From Rhodobacteraceae bacterium S2214 (GTDB lineage Bacteria; Pseudomonadota; Alphaproteobacteria; Rhodobacterales; Rhodobacteraceae), in NCBI GenBank assembly GCA_025141675.1, contig CP081161.1, forward strand, positions 1,648,001-1,712,000: a DNA stretch of 64,000 bases. Reading direction: 5' to 3'. Below are positions 58,728 through 64,000 of this stretch, piece after piece (the first letter of the stretch is position 1; the number at the start of each line of letters is the position of its first letter). Position numbers and translations under genes: made by a program. A model generated the notes under the pieces. It was not told where the DNA came from and searched no databases. It worked only from the letters and a program-made list of their open reading frames with translations.

Positions 58728-58955
58728 CTAGAACGCTCCTTTAAGTGAGTTGCGGTGCGCACTGACAAAATCAATGACGTTGGAAGTGCTGGGAACAGCA
58801 CGAAGTTTTTTCGAGAATTTCTGTGGGGCCTGCTGCGCATACGTTTTGGGGCCGTCAAAATTGACAGCCTTGCCGGCGTTATTGTGTGGACCAACCGAAC
58901 ATCCGGTCTTCCCCCAAAAGGAACCGCCTAAACCACTATAGACACTCTGTAACAT
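58728..58955 (-). CDS. small hypothetical protein upstream of the RTX gene
   Basis: A 75-residue open frame with a clear ribosome binding site: GGAG nine bases before ATG 58955. The protein has glycines and aromatic residues near the start (YSGLGGSFWG) and a basic, Gln/Lys-rich middle, with no signal peptide or membrane segment. No family recognised. It ends 57 bases before the RTX start, so it could be co-transcribed, perhaps as a chaperone-like or regulatory partner; that is speculation. It is a real candidate rather than a proven gene. Confidence 0.5.
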   Translation of the reverse strand: MLQSVYSGLGGSFWGKTGCSVGPHNNAGKAVNFDGPKTYAQQAPQKFSKKLRAVPSTSNVIDFVSAHRNSLKGAF

Positions 58956-59212
58956 CGTAACTCACTCCAGCCTCAAAACAGGCACATGCCTGAATGCCGG
59001 AACCGCAAAACAACCGCGCGGATTCCGACTTCGTTGACGTTTGAGTAATGGCGAGAGAAGGCGACACTGAGTGTGAAGAGTGACGCAAATGAGAAAGTTT
59101 TAGACTAAATTGTGTCAGCCTATCCTTTTGGACAGGCAAAATAGACGTTTTTGCCCTTGAATCACGATCAAGGGCAATTCGTTGCAATCATTACGCGAAT
59201 TTGAATTCTTGG
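58956..59212. promoter_or_regulatory. intergenic region with a perfect 10-bp inverted repeat
   Basis: Between the small RTX-linked gene and the end of the IorB-like gene there is no supported coding sequence. TTGCCCTTGA at 59151-59160 and TCAAGGGCAA at 59168-59177 form a perfect 10-bp inverted repeat with a 7-base spacer. No T run follows on either strand, so it could be an operator for the RTX transcript or a hairpin at the end of the IorB transcript. A weaker CCTATCC/GGACAGG pair lies near 59119-59136. Confidence 0.5.
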
Positions 59213-61447
59213 TCATAGAATCAAGTCGAACGTCTTCATTAGCGGCAATTCTGTGGCACGCGTGCCTGTCAGATCAAACAGCGCGTTCCCCAAGGCTGGC
59301 ATTGATGGTGGTGTTCCCGGTTCGCCGACCCCGCCGATGCTGTGCCCGCTTTCCAAAATCGAGACCTCGAATTTGGGCGTGTTGTGCATCCGCAAGGCAT
59401 CATAGTCAGGGAAATTCCACTGATCCGCTGCGCCATCGGTGAAGGTGATTTCACCCTGTGCCGCCGCCGACATGCCGTAGATCGCACCAGAGACCATCTG
59501 CGCTTCGATGATGCTTGGGTCAAGTGCTGTGCCAACGTCGCATGCGATCCAGCATTTGTTGATCCGGATTGCGCCGTCTTCATCCACGACTTCCACAATT
59601 TCCGCCGTGGGTGTGCCGAACGAATAGGTGAACCCGATACCGCGTCCAACGCCGTCGGGTGTCTGTCCGGTCCAACCTGCCATTTCTGCAACCGTTTCAA
59701 TGACTTTCGCAGAAGCAGAATGTTCCTTGGCTGCCATGTTCAACCGGAATTGTACGGCGTCTGCGCCTGCAGCCACGGCCATTTCGTCGATGAACGTATC
59801 AAAGAAGAACCCGTTGAAAGAATTCCCGACAGAGCGCCAGAACCCGACCGGCACGGATATATCTGTCAGGTGGCCTGACAGACGGAAGTTCGGGATGGCG
59901 TAGGGTTGGTCTGCAGACCCTTCGATGTGTCCACGGTCAGGGCCGGGCGGTATTTGTCCTGCGATACGGAGTGACGATTGATGCGTGACTGACGGCGCTG
60001 CGACTTTGCCGTGTAGCAATACCGGCTCGCCGTCTTTGACCACGCCCCGGAATGACGCCGCTGCGGCTGGTCGGTAGAAATCGTGGCGCATGTCTTCTTC
60101 GCGCGACCATGTCAGTTTGATTGGTGTACCTTCAAATTCTTTCGCGACACGTGCTGCGTGCACTGCTGCGTCAAATTCAGTACGTCGTCCAAAACCGCCG
60201 CCCATATAGGTCGTCTGCACGGTGACTTGTTCGGGTGTCAGACCGACAGCTTCCGCAGTCTTTTGTTGAATGATCACCGGCGCTTGGTTCCCCGCCCAGA
60301 TGGTCATGGCGTCGCCTGTGTAAAGCGCAGAGGACGTCATCGGCTCCATTGTGGAGTGAGCGAGCCAAGGCACGCGATATTCTGCTGTGATTTCTGTGCC
60401 TTCGACCGCTGCATCCACATCGCCATCATCGCGGGTGACACTGTTCGGTTCGGACGACAGGGATGCGGTGATCGCCTCCATCAGGCCGTCTGTTGTTTCT
60501 GGATAGGTGGATGGTTCCCAGGTGATGTCAACCATTTCGGCTGCCTGCATCGCCAGCCACGTGTTGGACGCCACAACGGCGATGCCATTGCCTAGGTCAA
60601 TCACGCGGTCTACGCCGTCCATCGCTTCGGCCTCGGTTGCGTCAAACGACACCATGCCCGCACGGGCAGGGTTGATCCGCACCGTCGCGAACTTTGCGCC
60701 GTCGAGCGCTACATCAGTGGCGTAGGTTGCTGTGCCCGTTGATTTTCCGACCATGTCGGTGCGGGGCATGGCTTTGCCGAGTTTGGTCCATGCAGACTTT
60801 GCGCGCAGGTCCACCTTCGGCGGGTCAATGGCGGCGGCTTCTGCTGCTAGATCAATATAGGACAGCTTTTCGCCACCAGCGGCGATCACATGTCCATTTT
60901 CCGTCTTAAGCGTGCTGGCGTCGACGCCAAGCCGATCTGCGGCTGCAAGCTTGAGCGTTTCGCGTGCCGTAGCACCTGCTTCGCGCATTTTGGTGTAAGC
61001 GTCGCGTGTCGATGTGGAGCCGCCTGTGACCTGCAGGTTCAACAGCTTGCCGACCTCACCAACGGTTTCGCGCATACCGGTCATGAATTCGGAATCGGTG
61101 TAGTGGTGATAAGGCAGGGCGAGACCCAGAAGCGCGCCGTTGTAGTAGGCCTTTGCGGGCGGGCCGTGCATCACGTTGATGTCGTTCCAATTCAGATCCA
61201 TTTCTTCGGCAACAAGTGCGGCCATTGTGGTCTGGATGCCTTGGCCCATTTCGGCACGCGGCGTGATGATCGTGACGCCATCTGTGTTGATCAGGATGTA
61301 AGGGTTCAGGGTGCTTTCACCGTCTGCGGTTTGCAGCGGGTTTGGTGCGTCTTTTTTGACTTGATAGACCCCGAAAGCGACCCCACCCACCAAAGCGGCG
61401 GACCCGATAAGGAATGTGCGGCGGGCGATTTTACCGATGCTGGCCAT
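59213..61447 (-). CDS. molybdenum hydroxylase large subunit (IorB-like aldehyde/xanthine dehydrogenase family)
   Basis: A 744-residue molybdopterin-binding subunit of the type found in isoquinoline 1-oxidoreductase (IorB). A twin-arginine leader is visible (IARRTFLIGSAALVGG), so the folded enzyme is exported to the periplasm. Motifs of the family include GGGFGRRTEFDAAVHAA, GVGRGIGFTYSFG, and the C-terminal HSIGGVGEPGTPPSMPALGNA with the likely catalytic glutamate (GVGEPG). It oxidises an aldehyde or N-heterocycle; substrate unknown. It follows its iron-sulfur partner by three bases. Confidence 0.92.
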   Translation of the reverse strand: MASIGKIARRTFLIGSAALVGGVAFGVYQVKKDAPNPLQTADGESTLNPYILINTDGVTIITPRAEMGQGIQTTMAALVAEEMDLNWNDINVMHGPPAKAYYNGALLGLALPYHHYTDSEFMTGMRETVGEVGKLLNLQVTGGSTSTRDAYTKMREAGATARETLKLAAADRLGVDASTLKTENGHVIAAGGEKLSYIDLAAEAAAIDPPKVDLRAKSAWTKLGKAMPRTDMVGKSTGTATYATDVALDGAKFATVRINPARAGMVSFDATEAEAMDGVDRVIDLGNGIAVVASNTWLAMQAAEMVDITWEPSTYPETTDGLMEAITASLSSEPNSVTRDDGDVDAAVEGTEITAEYRVPWLAHSTMEPMTSSALYTGDAMTIWAGNQAPVIIQQKTAEAVGLTPEQVTVQTTYMGGGFGRRTEFDAAVHAARVAKEFEGTPIKLTWSREEDMRHDFYRPAAAASFRGVVKDGEPVLLHGKVAAPSVTHQSSLRIAGQIPPGPDRGHIEGSADQPYAIPNFRLSGHLTDISVPVGFWRSVGNSFNGFFFDTFIDEMAVAAGADAVQFRLNMAAKEHSASAKVIETVAEMAGWTGQTPDGVGRGIGFTYSFGTPTAEIVEVVDEDGAIRINKCWIACDVGTALDPSIIEAQMVSGAIYGMSAAAQGEITFTDGAADQWNFPDYDALRMHNTPKFEVSILESGHSIGGVGEPGTPPSMPALGNALFDLTGTRATELPLMKTFDLIL

Positions 61448-61450
61448 GGA

Positions 61451-61915
61451 TCAAGCCTCCTTCATTTTTGTGGCGGCGTCATGGATGGCGGCGCGGATAC
61501 GCGGGTAGGTGCCGCAGCGGCATAGATTGCCCTGCATCACATCGTCGATGTCTTGGTCCGTTGGTTCGGGGTTATTTGCTAAAAGATCAGCGGCTTGCAT
61601 GATTTGACCCGACTGACAGTAGCCGCATTGTGCGACTTGGTTGTCGACCCATGCCTGTTGGATGATCGCCATGTTGTCGGGTGTTCCCAGACCTTCGATG
61701 GTTGTCACATCACCCCAAACGTCCGCGAGTGCGACCTGACAAGACCGTACCGCTTCACCGTCGATATGGACCGTACAAGCCCCGCACGCTGCAACACCAC
61801 ATCCAAATTTTGTTCCCGGAAGACCCACTTCGTCCCGCAGGACCCAAAGAAGGGGCACATTGTCTGGTAAATCAATATCGTAGGACGTGTCGTTGATTTT
61901 CAGCGTTGTTGGCAT
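61451..61915 (-). CDS. [2Fe-2S] subunit of molybdenum hydroxylase (IorA-like)
   Basis: A 154-residue subunit with two [2Fe-2S] clusters: the plant-type ferredoxin cluster ligands in [16 protein letters not shown] plus a later Cys, and the second cluster in CGYCQSG and [10 protein letters not shown]. It passes electrons from the molybdenum subunit encoded just downstream. The cytochrome subunit seen in some IorAB systems is not present in the window. ATG 61915 is the start; the gene stands first in the operon. Confidence 0.93.
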   Translation of the reverse strand: MPTTLKINDTSYDIDLPDNVPLLWVLRDEVGLPGTKFGCGVAACGACTVHIDGEAVRSCQVALADVWGDVTTIEGLGTPDNMAIIQQAWVDNQVAQCGYCQSGQIMQAADLLANNPEPTDQDIDDVMQGNLCRCGTYPRIRAAIHDAATKMKEA

Positions 61916-61987
61916 GTCGGCCCCTTAGTGTGATTGGTGTCGTTCGGTTTTAGATAAGCGTTATGTGGCGTTTACAAGTGTATCATA

Positions 61988-63169
61988 TCAGGGGTGACGT
62001 TGGGGAAGCAGTTTGGGGATCGCGTCTTTGAATTTGAAGAACCCTTTGGTGGCATAGGGCCAAGCCGCTGAATCGTAGGGTCTGACGACTTGGCAGAGCG
62101 TGATATCGGCTGCTGCGAGTTGAGGTTTCAGCGCGGCCAACTGATCGGCTGCGGGTCCGACGGGTGTATAGGGTGTTACGATCTGCGTGATTTGGTTGGC
62201 TTGCGCCCATGCGGTGATGTCCGCGTCTTCTGATACCGGACCGATCCGATCGCTGAAGCGCGTCGTTGCGGCCGTGATGGCCGCGCCTGCAAAATCTGTG
62301 ACCTTTGGGCTGACGTGGTTTGGGCTGCGGTATTGGGTAGCGTCGAGAGTGATTGTGGCCACCGGTTTGCAAACCGAGAGTACATGATGAAGCGATAGGT
62401 CTTCTTCTGTCACCAGTAAACCGGTGCGTGCGGTTGGGTCGATTGGATCGCTGGTTGGAATGTCAGTCGGCGGCGGTGGTGGCGTGCCATCCAGTGGGAT
62501 CGCTTCGGTTGCTAATCCTTTGGGCTGGAACCGTCCGTCCGTATATTTTGCGATGTTATCAGGCCGTGCGAGGTAGGTTTTTCCAAGGGTTTGTAACCCG
62601 CCAACCCAGCGCCAAGACAGTGTGTTTGATGCCGGATCGCCGTCGAGCAGGTGCCGTAGAAAGAAATCTGCCCCTAAGGTCCATGGCAGGCGCAGCGTGA
62701 AAATCCAGATCGATGAGAACCACATGCGGGCGTGGTTGTGTAGATAGCCTGTTTCGACCAGTTCTTTTGCCCAATGGTCGAAGCAATCAATGCCGGTTTC
62801 GCCTTTGCAGGCCGCTTCCCAATCAGCGCGCAGTCCGGTTTCGGTTTGGATACGATTTTGTGCGGCTTGCAGGTCGGCTTTGTATGATGCCCAAACGGAA
62901 GGGCGCATTTCTAGCCAGCCTTTCCAGTAGGTCCGCCAGAATACCTCTGCGATGAATTTATCAGCCGCTTTGGGGGTATGCCGGGCCAGCGTTGCTTGCA
63001 ACACTTCGTTTTCGGTGATGATGCGGTGACGCAAGTAGGGCGACAGTTGCGACACTTGGGGATGGTCGGGGCGGTCGTAATTGCGTTTGGTCGCGTAGTC
63101 GAAGCCGGCATGCGGCGTGAATGCGTTCAGGCGGGCGAGGGCGGCGGTATATGTCGGGTCAATCATCAC
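61988..63169 (-). CDS. photolyase/cryptochrome-like FAD-binding protein with reversed domain order
   Basis: A 393-residue protein. The N-terminal 230 residues match the photolyase FAD-binding domain (FDYATKRNYDRPDHPQVSQLSPYLRHRIITE, FIAEVFWRTYWKGWLE, HNHARMWFSSIWIFTL, LSWRWVGGLQTLGKTYLA). The C-terminal part (about 245-390) resembles the Rossmann-like photolyase alpha/beta domain normally at the N-terminus: GLLVTEEDLSLHHVL, FAGAAITAATTRFSD, and IVTPYTPVGPAADQL. The order therefore looks permuted. It may repair DNA photodamage or be a light sensor. ATG 63169 (or 63166). It follows the AHSA1 gene by 27 bases, in the same operon as an ArsR regulator. Confidence 0.78.
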   Translation of the reverse strand: MMIDPTYTAALARLNAFTPHAGFDYATKRNYDRPDHPQVSQLSPYLRHRIITENEVLQATLARHTPKAADKFIAEVFWRTYWKGWLEMRPSVWASYKADLQAAQNRIQTETGLRADWEAACKGETGIDCFDHWAKELVETGYLHNHARMWFSSIWIFTLRLPWTLGADFFLRHLLDGDPASNTLSWRWVGGLQTLGKTYLARPDNIAKYTDGRFQPKGLATEAIPLDGTPPPPPTDIPTSDPIDPTARTGLLVTEEDLSLHHVLSVCKPVATITLDATQYRSPNHVSPKVTDFAGAAITAATTRFSDRIGPVSEDADITAWAQANQITQIVTPYTPVGPAADQLAALKPQLAAADITLCQVVRPYDSAAWPYATKGFFKFKDAIPKLLPQRHP

Positions 63170-63196
63170 CGACAGCTATCGCGATGCAGTGTGAAA

Positions 63197-63643
63197 TCAA
63201 GCAGTGACCCGCAGCTTTGACGCCGCAAAACAATAGGACCCGAGCGTCAGGTCCCATCCGATCAGATAGGACGTGCTGACGGCATCGGCGGTATCACCCA
63301 GAACGTCGAACCCGCCGTGTGTCAGATCAAGCTGGCAGCCATCTGCCGTTTGTTTGAAGGACACCGCCACGACCGTCGCCGCGTCTTCATCGCCGTCAGG
63401 GTGCCATGTGAAGGCCATGTAGTGGTCGGCGTCCCATCCGATGATTGTGCCCCAGTTGATTTGTGTACCATCCGCGCAAATTTCGATGATGCGCCCATTT
63501 TTGCGGGGTTCAACGATCAATTTGGCGGTTGGGTCCGACGCGTGCCGATCTTTGGGCCACCATGTGTCGAGGTCCGCCATGAACAGATCAAACGCTTCGG
63601 CTGGCGAAAGCGGGACATGCGTTGTTTTGTGAATTGGGATCAT
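63197..63643 (-). CDS. AHSA1/SRPBCC-family protein
   Basis: A 148-residue protein of the AHSA1-like START superfamily: THVPLSPAEAFDLFMADLDTWWP opening, EPRKNGRIIEICADG, WGTIIGWDADHYMAFTWHPD, and a final amphipathic helix. Such proteins often accompany ArsR regulators in small operons; the ligand is unknown. It overlaps the arsR stop by four bases (ATGA), so both are translated together. Confidence 0.9.
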   Translation of the reverse strand: MIPIHKTTHVPLSPAEAFDLFMADLDTWWPKDRHASDPTAKLIVEPRKNGRIIEICADGTQINWGTIIGWDADHYMAFTWHPDGDEDAATVVAVSFKQTADGCQLDLTHGGFDVLGDTADAVSTSYLIGWDLTLGSYCFAASKLRVTA

Positions 63644-63960
63644 GATTTATCCTTCTGCGCGGCTTTGTCGCGTGCTGCTTTTGCGAATGCGTCGAGCGCG
63701 TCATCCCACATGCTGTCTAGATATCGGCGCAAGTCATCTGCGCCACGCGGGTCGATGGTATATAGGCGCTTAGTTCCGCGTTGCGAGACCATAAGTAGGC
63801 CCGCGTCCGACAATACTTTCAGGTGCTGGCTGACCGCCGGACGACTGACAGGCAAACCTTCGGCCAATGCCCCGACGGCAAGGGGGCCGTCACGCAGGCA
63901 CGCAAGAATCGCACGGCGGGTCGGGTCGGCCAAAGCGGCTATTGTCATTTCGTAAGTCAT
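63640..63960 (-). CDS. ArsR-family transcriptional regulator
   Basis: A 106-residue winged-helix repressor. IAALADPTRRAILACLRDGPLAVGALAEGLPVSRPAVSQHLKVLSDAGLL is the HTH core; the recognition helix SRPAVSQHLKVL is clear. The metal-binding cysteines of classical metal sensors are absent, so it senses something else. It is the first gene of arsR / AHSA1 / photolyase-like. ATG 63960 and ATG 63948 are both possible starts; repeated CGTAAGTCA elements overlap the first. Confidence 0.92.
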   Translation of the reverse strand: MTYEMTIAALADPTRRAILACLRDGPLAVGALAEGLPVSRPAVSQHLKVLSDAGLLMVSQRGTKRLYTIDPRGADDLRRYLDSMWDDALDAFAKAARDKAAQKDKS

Positions 63961-63979
63961 GGCTTACCGTAAGTCACGG
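63951..63979. promoter_or_regulatory. repeat elements at the arsR start (probable autoregulatory operator)
   Basis: CGTAAGTCATGG (63951-63962) and CGTAAGTCACGG (63968-63979) are near-identical direct repeats of 12 bases, 17 bases apart, and GTAAG...CTTAC (63952-63956, 63963-63967) is an inverted repeat with a 6-base spacer. An ArsR dimer binding here could repress the operon. The elements overlap the upstream candidate start, favouring ATG 63948. Confidence 0.5.
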
Positions 63980-64000
63980 CTAACGCACTTGTCAATCCAA

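Noticed and set aside
58936-59187. 83-residue minus-strand frame upstream of the small RTX-linked gene
   Set aside because: No ribosome binding site and Ser/Leu-rich translation without pattern; it overlaps the inverted repeat.

Overview
The window is about 64 kb of chromosome from an alphaproteobacterium, most likely a marine member of the Rhodobacteraceae (Roseobacter group). The grounds are the gene content and order: a dcw (division and cell wall) cluster that carries two DUF2484 genes between murC and murB and continues into lpxC, bamD and recN; the bolA / dnaJ-like / cobS / cobT neighbourhood of the aerobic cobalamin pathway; and a dispersed intergenic repeat whose core is CTTCTTTTGGTCTTAAATAT. 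No rRNA, tRNA, CRISPR array, transposase or phage gene was seen.

1-25.7 kb, dcw cluster, almost all on the plus strand: rsmH (3' end only), ftsL, ftsI, murE, murF, mraY, murD, ftsW, murG, murC, murB, ddl, ftsQ, ftsA, ftsZ, lpxC, bamD, recN. Many junctions overlap by 1 to 13 bases (TGATG, ATGA, TAATG), which points to translational coupling. The products make lipid II, flip or polymerise it, build the Z-ring, and start lipid A synthesis and outer-membrane assembly. Two accessory insertions break the series: a reverse-strand pair (a BaiN/HI0933-type flavoprotein and a protein with a ParB-like C-terminus) between murD and ftsW, and a four-gene block of unknown function (one soluble 418-aa protein and three small membrane proteins) between murC and murB. 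The 353-bp ftsA-ftsZ gap is rich in inverted repeats, and a Rho-independent terminator closes ftsZ.

25.8-44.1 kb, mixed housekeeping: a ClC chloride channel, DUF427, an M24 peptidase (Xaa-Pro aminopeptidase), cobT and cobS with three small genes between them (one starts inside the cobS stop as GTGA), a small membrane protein, a J-domain protein divergent from a BolA protein, DUF4177, a membrane-anchored SRPBCC protein, gatB, a secreted lytic transglycosylase, a lysophospholipid acyltransferase and aminopeptidase N.

44.1-52 kb, metabolism and transport: a 46-residue DUF2256 zinc-ribbon protein, malate synthase G (glcB) with a GlcG-like partner, cytochrome P450, a PuuD-like glutamine amidotransferase, a D-lyxose/mannose-type isomerase preceded by a strongly structured stretch that could be a small RNA, a LysM plus solute-binding fusion and a secreted partner protein.

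52-64 kb, surface and redox: one 2162-residue RTX-type secreted protein with PA14 and C-terminal Hint domains and internal module duplications, preceded by a small gene with a strong ribosome binding site; an IorAB-type molybdenum hydroxylase pair; and an arsR / AHSA1 / photolyase-like operon in which the photolyase domains appear to be in reversed order.

Nothing here amounts to a clear new defence or mobile system. The best candidates for undescribed biology are the murC-murB insert, the small secreted protein coupled to cobS, the structured RNA near 49.2 kb, the ftsZ leader, the rearranged photolyase-like protein and the RTX/Hint locus.
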